Assembly (NCBI RefSeq): GCF_040954645.1
Contig: NC_092805.1
Span: 74,075,186-74,139,185 of the forward strand
DNA length: 64,000 bases
Source: Diabrotica undecimpunctata
Taxonomy: Eukaryota; Arthropoda; Insecta; Coleoptera; Chrysomelidae
Direction of reading: 5' to 3'
Position 1 is the first letter of the stretch. The number at the start of each line of letters is the position of its first letter. A program made the position numbers and the translations under genes. The notes below the pieces were generated by a model that worked only from the letters and a program-made list of their open reading frames with translations, was not told where the DNA came from and searched no databases. This document shows, piece by piece, positions 21,460-33,760 of the stretch.

Positions 21460-24000
21460 TAAATGGCAAAGTCAACTAAGAAGGTGTGAAGAATCTTTTA
21501 CCACCCCACATTCACACAAGTTAACCGGTGTTTGCAGGTAAGAGTCCTCCCGAGGGTTCAGATGGCGAGGATTAGCTTATTTTTTTTTGTATATCTTACA
21601 CACGTGTTGATCTGGCCAGTTTTTTCTCGATTTTAGTCATAAAATGGGCTTGTATTCGTGGAGTACATGTTGCGAATCTAGATTTTGTTTTTTTCGTTCC
21701 TTAGCTACTTATCTTCGAATATTAGGTGTCTTGGTAGCTACGATATTGTAGAGCTTATGTATGGATGTGAATCTTAATATCCGCTGAATTTGAATGAATA
21801 ATTTATAGCTAAATCTACGTGTTAAGTATGTGTTAATGTCATTCATACTGGCAAGGTATATTCGGCAGCAGAAGCATAGAATGCAAGCGTTTACGTTTTA
21901 AGGGTGGAAGGATGTGCTTCTCATTTTCAGCTGACAAGTTTGCGGAGAATAATACTTCTGGTCCTCAGTGTGCCTTTTAGTTTTAAAGAAAGTTCTGTGA
22001 ATGACTAAGTGTAATACAAACTATCTTCAAGATATTTATAGCAAGTCCAGAGTATAAGGATTTCATGACACTATTGGATGTTCAGATTTGTGAAAACGTC
22101 TGTGTTGGGGACATTAAAGTAGCACACCTGAGTTTTTCCGGGGTTTGCCTTAAAAATGATTTATAGTCTATTTTTATTGTGTTTAAAGCATGATTTAGAT
22201 TTTTCTCCACTTCAGCAACAAAAGTTTTTGGTTGTGCAATAATAGATGTGTCGTATACATAATAAAAGTCCTAGTATTTTCTGGTATGGGTTGATGGTTT
22301 GTGTACATGTTATACAGTGTAAGTGCCATTACGCTACTCCAAAGGAGACCGTTCTTCTGCGTTCTCCATCTGCTATTCTTACCATTGAGAAATACCAAAA
22401 ATCTTCTGTTGTGTAGGCATACGCTAGTAAAACAAGTAAGTTTATTACCTAAGGAGATATCATATAGATTTTGAAAAAATGCCCTCTTATTTAAGGTGTC
22501 GTAAGCTGCAAATTGCTGCTTAGATTGACAAATACCACTCCTCATAACTCATATCTTTCGTACCCATCTTTGCTGTGTTGGGCAAGATTTAGTATTTGTG
22601 ACGTACATGATCTTCCTTGTCTGTAGCAACTTTTGTCTTTTAATTTGAGTTTTTCTTCTGTTTTACCTCTTGAGGAGTATTTTGTAAAGCAAAATAAATA
22701 TATTGGCCAATAGCTTTTGTGGTCGTTGGAGTTTTTGCCAGGTTTAAGCAAGGCAACAACTTTGTCTGCTTTGTTTGTCTGCAGACTTTGGATATCAGTA
22801 ACTGTTGTATTTTTGGTTCAAATTTTATAAGCTTTGTGCTCAGATCTTCAGTCAGTGCCGTACTATTCTTTATTATATACGTAGATAGTGGATCCAAGCT
22901 CAACATCGTGAAAAGGTTCCTTCAGCTGACTGGTTTTGTCCCCTCTCATTTTAAGTTTTTCTTTGCTTCTTTGCCGGCAGAGATAGCACTTTCACATTTA
23001 TTATGTGATTTTCAGCGATCAGCTTAATACCAAATACACTATTTTTTGCCCTCTATGTATTTTCTGCACTAGAAATACGTCACATTTGTGCTAAGCGCAT
23101 ATGTCTGATAAGGTTAAGTAAAGTAAAGTGTCTTTATCTCTAGATATGCCCTTAATATTTATAGACATGATTAGAATAATTGATCCTAAAAAGGACCGAT
23201 TTGACAAAAATCGTATTGAACGGGTGATTCTGATTAGCCGATTAATTAATTATTTATTACCCAGGGTACAACTGATTACGGTGGTCTTATTTGTACTCAA
23301 ATTTTCGTAAAGGCTTCTCTTTTGAACCCCATAAGAAATGGCTAATTAACTTTTCATTAAAACTAATTTTACATACTCGACGATATTTCGAATCAGATTT
23401 GTATAGTAATAACTATAGTTAATATGGAGTCTCTTTGTGAAAAGTAAACGAGTTTGTAATATCGGTCACAACTCATATATGAATGATAAGGACATAAAGC
23501 GGATAAAACGTATTTGCATTACTAAAAAAGTATATTTAAAATAAAGATATCTTTAGAAATTAGCAAATTAAAAAATACAGACATAATTCTGAATGACCAA
23601 ATTGAGACAAACAGTTGTCTCAAGTATTGTTTATATTGTAAAGGTCATCGTCATAGTATAGTCAGAACGCAACAAGGTTCTATTGGCTTTTCTGCTTTTT
23701 GTCTTCTCATTCCTATTGAAAACTTAGCCACGTAAATAACGTTTTAAAAATATATGTCAATATTTCTGAAGTGCCTTTCCTAAGATAACTTTTATTAAGC
23801 CTAGTTCGTTTGACTACATGTAATGGATTTGATTGTTCCCAACAGATAAGTATTGATTGATTGATTGTAGGTTGGATAGCAGTTGGTTGTACAGGCATGT
23901 GTTGATAAATATGATGGGTCGGTAGGTAGTCCCATTATTCCTAAATCTGACCATATGTTACCTCCCCTGTTGATTCGTGGACGTCCTAAGGGCATTTTTT
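21460..24000 (-). pseudogene. Jockey-like LINE pol remnant in unit X copy C
   Basis: On the minus strand, 24000-23713 gives endonuclease-like fragments (IWSDLGIMGLPTDPSYLS). The interval 22906-22195 gives RT blocks: LKPGKNSNDHKSYWPI, YRQGRS, AAYDTLNKRAF, NGKNSRW, LYNMYTN and a decayed catalytic box. 22000-21460 holds C-terminal pieces. Short frames of 60-116 residues survive but stops and frame changes occur throughout. This copy gives the clearest view of the family and supports a jockey/CR1-type assignment. It is not functional. Confidence 0.65.
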
Positions 24001-25032
24001 CTCTCGGGGAATTCCCTCAGTTTAACTTGGCAATGCAGTTATTAGAAAGCCTTTGGATATAGCCAGCGTAACTTTGGCGTTGAGATTTAGTCTCTTGTAT
24101 GACGTTGCTGTTAGACCTTGGCATTAGTTCCGGTTCGGTATTGGTTAGTATTCGGACCTTTGTAAGTTGGAAAATAATTCTGATAACTTTTCTAGTAATC
24201 CTGATCTAATTAATAACTAAGTTTTACTTACATTGTTTTGTCAGCGTTCTCGTCACATTTTCAGTCAATAGCACTGGTTTAATCACTGTTTTATATATCC
24301 TGATTTTAGGGATTTGTATTAGACTTCTGGATTTAAAAGTATTATGTGGGTTATATTTACATCAGTTAGCTACCTGAATATTCCATTTTATTTCTTATGT
24401 GACAGCTTTATCTACGATACGTAAAACGCTGCAATCTTTCAAAATTATATGGGTTTATTGTTACGTTATGCCCTACTCTACGTCCTCTCTCTTGTATGTT
24501 AAAGAAAATTTATTTAGTTTTCTCATTACTTACTATCAGACAGTTTTTTACTGCTAATAGCATTATTTTATAGCATTCTAATATTTAATCTATGGATTAA
24601 ATCCGGATAGTAAATAGATATTTTTGACTTTCTCGGAGAAATAATATTCTAACATACAAAATCCTATTAAATTGCCAAAACCTTTCTTGCATATTATATT
24701 TACTTATGAGGGACAGCAGCAATATCAGTACCATAATAAGGCGTATAGTCCTGGACTGGCTAATCGTTGGATAATTGGATGCATGAGTGTAGCAGTTTTA
24801 ATGTTTTCGGGACTGCTACCTGGTATCGGGGAGCAGAGATATCAGTACCAAGTTAGTGCATATAGGAATTGTTAATTGAACTTTATTATCATTAAACAGC
24901 ACTATATTTCATAGTAAAATCGTCATGACTTTACAGTTAGACAAATTTTCGAACGTTGGTTATGGAAACATCATGTACATACCACCGGATTTCCTAGATC
25001 GACATTCAGCAAAATCCTTTTAATAATGATAC

Positions 25033-25615
25033 GGGAGTAAAAATATAAATATTTGGGAGCTTACATCAACAAAGGATTAGATTCAGACTAAGAAATCAGG
25101 TTACGAATAGAAATGACAAGGGCAGCGTTCTTAAAATTCAAGCAATTGTTCTGTGACAAAAATCTGAATACTGCGCTGAGACTGAGGTTTGTTGAATGTT
25201 ACGTCTGGTCTCAACTATTGTACAGAGTAGAAATATGGACGGTAAAAGTTAGGCGCAAATAGTTAGGAAGCTTCAAGCCTTTGAATTTTGGATATACCGG
25301 AGAATGTTGAGAATTACATGGACTGCCAGGGTCACCAATGAGGAAGTGCTGAGAAGGATGGGTCGAGACAAATAATTGTTGAGAACAATAATAATACTAA
25401 GGAATATAAAGTCTTCTGCAGGCCATCATGCAGGGTAGAGTCGATGGCAAAAAGGGAATAGGTAGAAAGAGGAAGTCAAGGCGGTGAAATATTCGTGACT
25501 GGACAAACATGACTGTAGACGAATTATTTCACGTTGCAAAAGACAGAAATACTTTTAGAAATGTGGTCCTCCGTTAATGGGGACGGCATAGGAAGAAGAA
25601 GAATGATACGCTAAA
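25033..25615 (+). mobile_element. RTE-like LINE 3' fragment inserted in copy C
   Basis: The fragment reads, with frame changes, as the C-terminal part of an RTE-type pol: KYLGAYINKG, EIRLRIEMTRAAFLKF, CYVWSQLLYRVEIWT, YRRMLRITWTARVTNEEV, LRRMGR, then a basic tail ending in GAAGAAGAAGA. It is flanked by AATGATACG at 25024-25032 and again at about 25611-25619, a plausible target-site duplication. It is 5' truncated and contains stops. Confidence 0.8.
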
Positions 25616-25675
25616 CAAAACAAAAAGAGATGAAGATAGGCGCCAAGAAACTCTGTGTTATAAAACAGTTGAATA

Positions 25676-26632
25676 AAATACAGATTCTCGATTCAAATAT
25701 TCAAAAATTTAATGAACAGCATACTAAAATAGAAATAACGTCTATTTAAAATGCAATCCATTAATGGCTCAAGGTACAAAGCAGTCCTAGCATTTGCTAA
25801 TGATATTGATCTTATAAGAAACTCTCTCCCGTCCGCAAACGACATCTTCAACAAAGTGAAGAGAGCACGAAAAATGTTTCACTTAAAATCAACAAAATAA
25901 AAACCAAATACAAGCGAATCAACAGAAGAAAGCAATTCAATACATCTAGATAAAATATTAAAGTCAACAACTATAATTTCGAAAGTATGGAACACTTTAA
26001 ATATCTTAGATTAATAATCACGGTTAATAATAATGTCACTAAAGAAATACAAAGCATAATTCACTTCAGACCTATTTTAATACATGAATGTTTTTTAAAA
26101 CAATAAGACCGAACATATTATATTATGTAATAATTGTAATAGATATGTTGGCTAGAATCAAATTACCATAAAGTCACCGAAATATTTTATCTGAGTAATG
26201 ACTCACTACTGATTGCTACGTTACGTTATACGATACATTTATAGTTAAAAGCGAAATTATTAGGTGTTATGCCTCCTTATTATTTTAGTATCTGTTACAA
26301 GTGTATTCATGTATAATATATGTGTATCTAAAGTATTATAGTAAGATATTGAATTTCCTACATTTAAAAATCGAAATATTGAAATTAGACAGTAAAAAAT
26401 TATAATTTTAAGATTGATTTATAAATGATTATAATTTAAATTTTACTACTTTATGAAACAAATATTGGACATCAAAAAACGAAGCAATCGAAACATCGGA
26501 ACGTACATTTATATATTAAATTTTTCAGTGTCAATGCATTAAAAAAATACTAATAAATAAAAATGGACACTTGCATTTTCCAAGCTTATAACAGACACTA
26601 ACTTAAGTTTAAAAATAATTAAAGCAAGTAAT
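25676..26632 (+). mobile_element. Second LINE fragment and unassigned AT-rich insertion in copy C
   Basis: Compared with copy B, sequence continuous at 2645-2655 is interrupted here. Near 25780-26010 the plus strand reads 'VLAFANDIDLIRNS', a decayed F/YADD box, then a 'LKINKIKTKY' block, typical of RTE-like RTs. The remaining 600 bp is AT-rich with no coding signal I can identify. Boundaries are approximate and no clear target duplication was found. Confidence 0.55.
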
Positions 26633-26993
26633 ATAAATTACCAACATAAAATATTTAACTACATTAACCAAGTATTTGTGAAATTTCGGGATGACTAAAT
26701 TGGTTGATATTTAAATCAATTTCAAGTTCCAAAACGTACCTGCTGTAAAATTTAAAAATCTACGACTAATCAAATTATTGGCAACATCGAAGGAGTTTAG
26801 TTGTGTACGCAAAGAAATGTATACGGATCCCAAAAGTGTTTCAACCTATTACGGAGTCCACTTAATCCGACGTGTTGGTCGGAGTCCACATAAAGCGCTA
26901 CCCAGATAATAATATACACGGTGTATATTCGCCTGGAGTTTTGAGCCTGAAGTATAATACCGTTTTAGTACGGGGCCCGCAATAACCGCTAGA

Positions 26994-26995
<2 letters not shown>

Positions 26996-27086
<91 letters not shown>
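26996..27086. repeat. (TA)n microsatellite
   Basis: AT dinucleotide run joining the 5' end of inverted unit X copy C to the 5' LTR of gypsy-2. Confidence 0.96.
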
Positions 27087-27090
<4 letters not shown>

Positions 27091-28419
27091 ATGTTTCTTC
27101 TTTCCCAACCAAAGAAAAATAAATAAAAAAATCCATCGAAATAAAATTTCAAGATATCAATATAAACAAATTGTATATACCTAGTAATTTAAGATAAGAT
27201 TTAGTGTAGATAAGAATAGAAATTTGTTTGGCAAACGACCTTTTTCCGTTTTAAACAAAATTATCAAAAAAACCTTTTGTTTAGAATTAGAAGACATTTT
27301 ACCTGTAAGTTAATCTTTTCATTGTTTGTATCATCGAGTATTAAATGACCATATTCTAATCTTTTGAAATATGTATAAATTATTGTGTATTGACAAAACC
27401 AATTTTAAAGTAAGCTATTTAGTTTTTCTCTGAAACCGAAATTAGGCTTTTCCAAAATCATGGTAAACACAATTTGAGCTTTTGATTGGACGGTCGTTTT
27501 TAAATGGGAATTTGTGAGCCGATCATGAGACGGGAGAAGTTAGTCATATTTTGGTCATCGAAAGGAAACAGTCGTTTGTCTCAAGATAGGGTGTGGTTCG
27601 TGAGTTTGGATACCGGCGTAACGAAAAGAAGTGAATAATTTGCAGAAGGAGATAACAAGTAGATTAAAAGAGGTCCTTGTATCTACCGTGGGCATTTTAT
27701 AAAGTATATGTGAAAGTATTCTCACGGCATCAATTTGACAAAAGGAGGTCCTGGTGTCATAAATAAGTAGCTGAGTTTGGAGAAGTGAATCAGGTGTTTT
27801 TTGTGTAGTCTGCAGGAGGTTTGCAGAGACGTTAAGAAAGAGCCGAGGTGCCAAAGAGGAGAGATCACATCGTTGAGGAGACTGGACTCTGGGTATATTC
27901 CAACATACAACTCAAGAAGAAAATAAGCTGTAAGTGTTTGTACAATTGAATTTTATATCTGTGAAGGATCGGTTTGACATCATGGTCATTAGCATTCAAA
28001 TTTAAGAACTGAGGTTTTGTTAGGCTAATAAAAAGTTTAAAGTTTTGTTGTTTCTTGTTTCAAGTAAAGAAAATTTTAAGTAAAATTGGTTTTCACGTAA
28101 TATAAATGTATGTAGCTTTATAATCTTATTATTATAAAAATTTGATTTATTTTCTTGTATGCTGATTGATAAGATAACGACAGAATTTAATAATTGTTTT
28201 ATTCATTCATATAAAATAAAGAAACGTAAATCTTTGTAATATAATATATTTGTATTCTTATCCTTTCTTCTCTCCCGATAAAAGCCAACGAGAAAATCTT
28301 TTGAATCCATCGAACACAGGTAATATAAGGATTATTTTACTTTTGATAACAAATAAGTTATAATTCTTTTTTATTGGCTCAATAAACTAAGATTAAAGTC
28401 AAAATAAACAATCATAACA
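27087..28419 (+). repeat. 5' LTR of gypsy-2
   Basis: 1333 bp, TGTTATG...ATAACA. At 27220-27225 it holds the uninterrupted AAATTT that serves as the empty site for the transposon in the 3' LTR. No clear heat shock element was seen, unlike gypsy-1. Confidence 0.95.
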
Positions 28420-28420
28420 A

Positions 28421-28440
28421 ATGGCCCCCAACGTGTAAGG
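28421..28440 (+). other. Primer binding site candidate of gypsy-2
   Basis: ATGGCCCCCAACGTGTAAGG follows the 5' LTR after one base and shares the TGGCnCCCAACG core with gypsy-1. Confidence 0.6.
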
Positions 28441-28785
28441 CGTAGAAAGTATTTCTAGTTAAAATTTAAACGGATAGAGAAAGAAAGCAGATTGATTGAA
28501 AATTTATTTGCCGATGGTTAAAGTTTATAATATTTCCTTTTAGTATATTACATTTCAAATTTCTCTAGGTACAAATTTTTACATGATATAATTTATGATA
28601 TTTAATTGATTTTTACAACTGACAAAAGTTTTAAAATTTTATTGCATTTATTTGAATTTATTGCATTTGGGATAAGAGGAAAAGTTTTCGTCTTTGCAAC
28701 ATTACTCGAATTTCATATTTGGCGGGGATATTATTGCACAAATTTCAAAGCTTCATATTTGTCGGGGATAAATAATCTAACGAAC

Positions 28786-30217
28786 ATGTCGACCACAAGG
28801 AGTCAAAGCAAAACGCAAGAAAGGAAAGAGGATAAGGTAGAAGAGGAAACAATTATAGATGAAGGATCGGATAATGAAGGAAATGCTACAATAATGGAGG
28901 AAAGAAAAGAAACAGGGATGTTAGAAAAATTATTAGCTATGTTGCAAATACAGACACAACAAATACAAGAAACATCAAAGAAAATTGATAGAAATCAACT
29001 GGAAACAAAACACATAATGGACGAAAATAACCGCAGACTGGAAGAAAACCAGAAGGAAACTAAACAGGCAATAGAAGAAAACAACAAAAAGATAGAAAGT
29101 ATCAAGGAAGATATGCTACAGAAAATAGAAGTAATTATTGTACAGGAAAATGCGAAACTGAAGACAGAAATTAAAGAAATGAAACTTCAAATGAAAGATA
29201 TTAAGACTGTCCAGAAAAAGGAATTAGAAAAATTAGAAACAAAATTTGAAAACGTTTTACAAGAAGACATGCGAGAAATAGAAAGAAAAATGGAGGAAAT
29301 CAAAAAGGAACAAAATTCCGGGGAGAGAAGGGAAATGTTTATCCAGGGAACAAGCGAGGTAAAATTACAGTTACATAGTAGTAGTTACATAGTACATACA
29401 ATACATGGGAAACTTTGAGACAGCTAAGGAAATGATCAGAAATCATCTCAAAGATGAGGCGTGTCTATGGTTCGACAGCAAAGTGGAGGAATTTGAAAAT
29501 TGGCAAGAATTTGAAAATAAATTTCTGAGTTTTTTCTGGGGAAAGACAGAGCAATTACAGATAAACAAGGAATTGCAAAATGGGAAATACCATGAGAGGA
29601 TGGGTATATCAGAAAAAACATACGCATTGCAAATGTACAATAACGCAAAACATCTGCAATACAATTATTCATCCGAGCAATTAGTAGAGTTGATTGCAAG
29701 ACACTTTGATGACACAATTGAAGATCAAATCAATCTACAAAACTACAAAGACATCGATAGTTTATGCCAATTCCTACAAATACGGGCATCACGGATACAG
29801 GAAAAAAGAGCAAGAAGGTCACAAGAAAATTACAGACACCGAGAAACTCAGGAATACAGAGAGAGAGGACAAAATTTTAGGAGGGATTACACTAGACGAG
29901 AATTTATTCCCAGGAGGGAAAGCGAAAATAGGGAAAACAGAAGAGGAAATGATGATTTCAGAAATCGGCTATGGAATGAGGACAGATATCGAGAAAATCA
30001 CAACAGAAATAACACGCGCGCATATCCCGAAAACAGAAATTACAATAGACGAAATGAACAGGAATATCGTGGAAACCGGAACGGATATGACAGACCAAAA
30101 GAAAACAGAAGAGAGGTAAATCATACACAAATAGAGGAAAATGAGAATGAAAGACACAGCGATGAAAGAAGAAATACGGAAGAACAACAGACGGTTTTTC
30201 ACGAAAGCACCCACTAA
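28786..30217 (+). pseudogene. gag: Gag of gypsy-2, frameshifted
   Basis: The likely start is the ATG at 28786 (MSTTRSQSKTQERK). The first frame (to 29418) encodes an acidic stretch and a coiled coil with repeats like LEENQKETKQAIEENNKKIE. The second frame (about 29405-30217) carries the capsid-like part with LWFDS, FENKFLSFFWGKTEQ and RHFDDT, matching blocks in gypsy-1 gag, then an Arg/Asn/Glu-rich tail without a CCHC knuckle. Relative to gypsy-1, a short piece at the junction (near 29360) is missing along with the frame change, so intact Gag cannot be made. Confidence 0.88.
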
Positions 30218-31236
30218 AACCAAAAAACCAGGCAGGAATTTTTTGTCACCCGAAGGAATTCATTAAATTAGCAGGAAAAAATGAGGAAAGAGGAGGAGTT
30301 AATTTAAAATTTGTAGATGGTTTCATAAAAAATAGACCAATCAAAATTTTGATAGACACCGGTTCAGAAATAACATTGGTGAACAGAAAATTAATAGAAG
30401 AAGTGAGTTTGACAAATTTAATTTACAAAATACCAAGGGTAAATTTGGTGGGTGCAAATAAACGGACATTGGCAACGATAAATGAAGGAATACGAGTGAG
30501 GGTACGATTGGATGAGAAAATGTATGCACTACAATGTGTAATAATGCCAAACATGTCGCATGACATGATTGTAGGAGTGGACGAACTGGCAGAAAAACAT
30601 GTAGTCATAGATTTCAAAAATAATACGATGAAACTAACAGAAGAAAAAGAAGGAGAACAGGAAAATGAACATGGGAAAAAGAAAATTGATAAGTCGGAAA
30701 AAGAACAAACAATGGAAATGAATTTGGCAACGAAGCAAGGACAAAGAAGAAAAGGAAGAAAACTTAAGAAAAGGAGAAAGGAAGTCAATACCGGAGATTT
30801 CTCAAAAGAAGGGATGAGCCCCGAAGAAGAAGAAGAAATAGTGTAAACAAAGGAAAATGAAAAGGATATGATTGAAACAGTGGTATTTAAGGAAGAGATT
30901 GATGAAAAAGAGGAGGAAAAATGTGCGATAAATATGTGTCAAGAATCTGAGGAAAAAGAAAGAAAATTGATATGTGGAGAAGAAAAAGAAAATGAGGTGC
31001 GTCTGATGTTAAAAGAACACGAAACTTTAATAAATGAGGAAAACAGAGTGGCAAAAAAGTACGAACATTCTTTTGAGGTAAAAAACTTGGGAAACTTTCA
31101 ATCGAAGACGTACCCGATCCCATATAAATATCGACAACAGGTGAAAGAAGAAATTAATAAAATGTTGAAAGACTATTCTTTATTGTTTTTGCATAGAGAA
31201 AAATCCCAAAAAAATTCAGTAATTTTTATCATATGC
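30190..31236 (+). pseudogene. pol: Pol remnant of gypsy-2: protease and RT N-terminus only
   Basis: The -1 frame opens just before the gag stop. It contains an aspartic protease with IDTGSEITLV (30352), and a flap-like block followed by VGVDEL (near 30570). An in-frame TAA at 30844-30846 interrupts it. The frame then resumes with the linker and the YPIPYKYRQQVKEEINKML block (about 31110-31164) that begins RT. Sequence then breaks off, and within about 80 bp reaches the polypurine tract. All catalytic RT, RNase H and integrase residues are absent, so mobility would need enzymes in trans. Confidence 0.88.
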
Positions 31237-31249
31237 AAAGGCGGGGATT
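31237..31249 (+). other. Polypurine tract candidate of gypsy-2
   Basis: 'aaaggcggggatt' lies directly before the 3' LTR, the expected place and composition for plus-strand priming. Confidence 0.6.
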
Positions 31250-31777
31250 TGTTATGTTTCTTCTTTCCCAACCAAAGAAAAATAATTAAAAAAATCCATC
31301 GAAATAAAATTTCAAGATATCAATATAAACAAATTGTATATACCTAGTAATTTAAGATAAGATTTAGTGTAGATAAGAATAGAAAGGCTATAGCGGGATA
31401 AGATGGTCAAAATTGCACCATGCTCGATTCAGTTTTGGGTCTGGCTATTCGAAAGGACATAATAAAAAACTCACTCAGTTAAATTTTCAAGTCCCTAGGT
31501 GTCTCTGGGGGTTCGCTATGGGCAAAAACGTATTTAAACAAAAAAATTTTTTTTAGACGCTGTATTGCTGCAAAAATCTGAAAAAATTCATGAAAGCGTA
31601 TTTTATTAATACAAAACTGCTTGATTTTTTTCAGATTTTTAGCTTGAAAATTGAGCCCAGGAAAAATATTTGAAATTTTCAGTGATATTTTAGGTTATGT
31701 CGAATATTTTTGGCCAACTCTAAAATAATGTTTTTTATGGGTTTTTTCCCGTTCTTTCGAATGGCATAGGTACTATA

Positions 31778-32141
31778 CCCGGGCCGCTGAAAACATGGAA
31801 TCCAAGGTCGCATGATCACTCAATGCAAGCATCGACAGGCGCTCGAAACTAGACCTTATGGGAAACTGTTTACACCGTCATTATTTGTGTTATGATACTA
31901 TAACTTAAATGTTTTATGTATCATGATTTGTGTTTCACTTTCGCCGGCTGGTGAATTTTGTGAAAATGTTTAAAATTAATGTAAATCAATAACCTCTAAA
32001 AAACGGTATAAATATATTATAGCAACATTGTTAGTTCGTTTTTGTTGAGCGGTGTAAACGTAGGAAAAGTGATAACATAGGAAGAGGAATATTTAAGAGT
32101 GCGTGCCATTCACATGATCATTCCATCTTTTCAGCGGCTCA
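31778..32141. mobile_element. MITE nested in the left arm of the Spy-like element
   Basis: About 364 bp with ends GGGCCGCTGAAAA and TTTTCAGCGGCTC in inverted orientation, flanked by ACTATA at 31772-31777 and 32142-32147. The right arm of the host element lacks it, confirming insertion. No coding capacity. The superfamily is not clear from the 6-bp duplication. Confidence 0.75.
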
Positions 32142-33117
32142 ACTATATTAACATTTTCAACGTGGAAAATGCCTAAAAATCGAAAAAACTGCTTTTTTTG
32201 GCATTTTTCTGAAGTTTTTGACTCATAACCTCAACAACATACACATAAATTAATGATAATTCATATTTTTATATGTATTATTATGTTTGCAATCAAAATA
32301 AGCTATTAAAACTATTATTTTTTTTCCTACAGCATACTCCAAAAACCGAAAAACCCCGTATTTTCGGCGTTGTTTTTAAGCTTTCGCTATATAACCTCTA
32401 AATTCAGTGTCTAAATGAATGATAATTTACATTTTGACATGTGTCTTTCCCTCTACAATCAAAATCAGCTATTCAAAGCATTAGTTTTATCTCACAACAT
32501 TCTCAAAAACCGAAAAACCACGTTTTCTCCATGTTTTTACTACATAACCTCAAAAGACTCTGAAAAATGGACCATATTTTCGATATCTATTAATTAATTT
32601 TTACAGCTGATCGTACGCAGGAAAACAAAATATTTTTTTTAGAGGGAAAGAAAATTCATATTTATATTTACTAATTAACAATCTATATTTACAATATTCT
32701 ATTTAATCTAGATACATTGAATGACAGAATAATTACATTTTATTAATCTTTAACATTTATAAATTTTTTTTGATGTCTGGATTGTATCAAAACCTTGATA
32801 ATATTCGGTTTCATTCGGATGTATTCTAAATTAATTTCGTTTCTATCGTTCAATAACTCAACAATAACAATAACGTAGCTAGGTAACATACAGCTTGAGC
32901 TAACTGGTACGTACCCGAAAAAATATTTTGGCAGAGAGGTCTCTCTCTGCCATCTCTGGAAAATCGAGAATTTCTCGCGATGTTATCTTAGTTGTCATCG
33001 TACTTCGTCTAGACCGCCTTTCTGTTTCAGCCTCTTTAGCCAATTTGTTATCCACTTTACTGGAATTCAACATTCTCTGTATTATTAATTTTTTTTAATC
33101 TTCATATCCTTCTTCAT

Positions 33118-33304
33118 CGCTCTTCTTCTTCTTCTTCTTCTTAGCCTTCTGTCGTCCATGTTTGGACATAGGCCTCTCCCAACTCCTTTTATCGGTCTCT
33201 ATCCTGAGCAACATATTTCCAATTTGTTCCGGCTATTCTTTTAGTGTCATCAACCCATTTCATCTGTGGTCTTCCTCTTCGTCGTTTACTTTTGTAAGGT
33301 CTTC
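33118..33304 (-). mobile_element. RTE-like LINE 3' tail inserted in the Spy-like transposase
   Basis: On the minus strand this reads GRPQMKWVDDTKRIAG, then WKYVAQDRDK and WERPMSKHGRQK, ending in AAGAAGAAGAAG, the C-terminus and tail of an RTE-type LINE. A 13-bp string CTTCTTCATCGCT flanks it at about 33109-33121 and 33303-33315, and the disrupted transposase continues on both sides. Confidence 0.75.
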
Positions 33305-33760
33305 TTCTTCATCGCTATACAATCTTTTTCCATAACGGTTATTAAGGAAACATGCAATTCTGCAATATGCTCCAGCTTTTGGTAATAATTTATTTTCCAA
33401 TTGTTGATGGAGGAGCTTATATTTTTTTCCAAGAATGCCTTGGACAGCTTCTACTACTCATCTTAGTTTCGTAACGTAACGAGATTCATTAGCTTCAGCT
33501 ATGGATAAACTTGGTCTTTTTCCTTTTAATGCAGGCATCAGAACCTTGAAGCCAAGATCTTCTAAATAGAATACGACGTCTCTAAAGCCCCTATCTACAA
33601 TACAAACATCACCTTTTTTCATAAGTGACCTTATTCCATTTGGATCTTCCATAACCTTCTTCATGATGCTTGCATTATTTTCTGTAGCTAAGAATGGACC
33701 GGGTAGATCTACAACAAACCCGTCTGTTGTGTAGATGGTAAACGGCTTGCACAACGAGAA
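33305..33760 (-). pseudogene. C-terminal half of a Spy/ISL2EU-type DDE transposase
   Basis: A 98-codon frame (33754-33458) begins with CKPFTIYTTDGFVVDLPGP and includes the second catalytic Asp in GDVCIVDRGFRDV, then LMPALKGKRPSLSIAEAN. It then hits TGA in KLR*VVEA, where the family has Trp before the catalytic Glu. Reading continues past the stop: VVEAV, LLHQQLENKLL, YCRIACFLNNRYGKRL. The upstream half with the first Asp is absent. This enzyme family excises and inserts the element in the nucleus. This copy is inactive. Confidence 0.82.

Larger units (their letters stand above)
20493..26995 (-). mobile_element. Unit X copy C, inverted, with two LINE insertions
   Basis: Reverse complement of the full unit: its 3' end (ctacggcataaag) is at 20493 and its 5' end (...aaccgctagatc) at 26995, both against TA tracts. 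It lies tail-to-tail with copy B, so the two form a large palindrome with gypsy-1 at the centre. It is about 2 kb longer than copy B because of insertions at 25033-25615 and about 25676-26632. Correspondence is clear at both ends and in the LINE remnant (21460-24000). Copy C matches copy B with many substitutions, so the family is old. Confidence 0.75.

Noticed and set aside
22719..23310. Plus-strand frames of 60-102 codons in unit X copy C
   Set aside because: Antisense to the jockey-like RT and endonuclease remnants; no independent support.
26898..27152. Open frames of repeated Ile-Tyr in TA tracts (also near 35690-35890, 49949-50310, 50740-50994)
   Set aside because: Translation of (TA)n without stops; no coding meaning.
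27555..27910. Frames of 62-99 codons in the gypsy-2 LTRs (also 34860-35215)
   Set aside because: Present in both LTRs and antisense to the element; judged chance frames.
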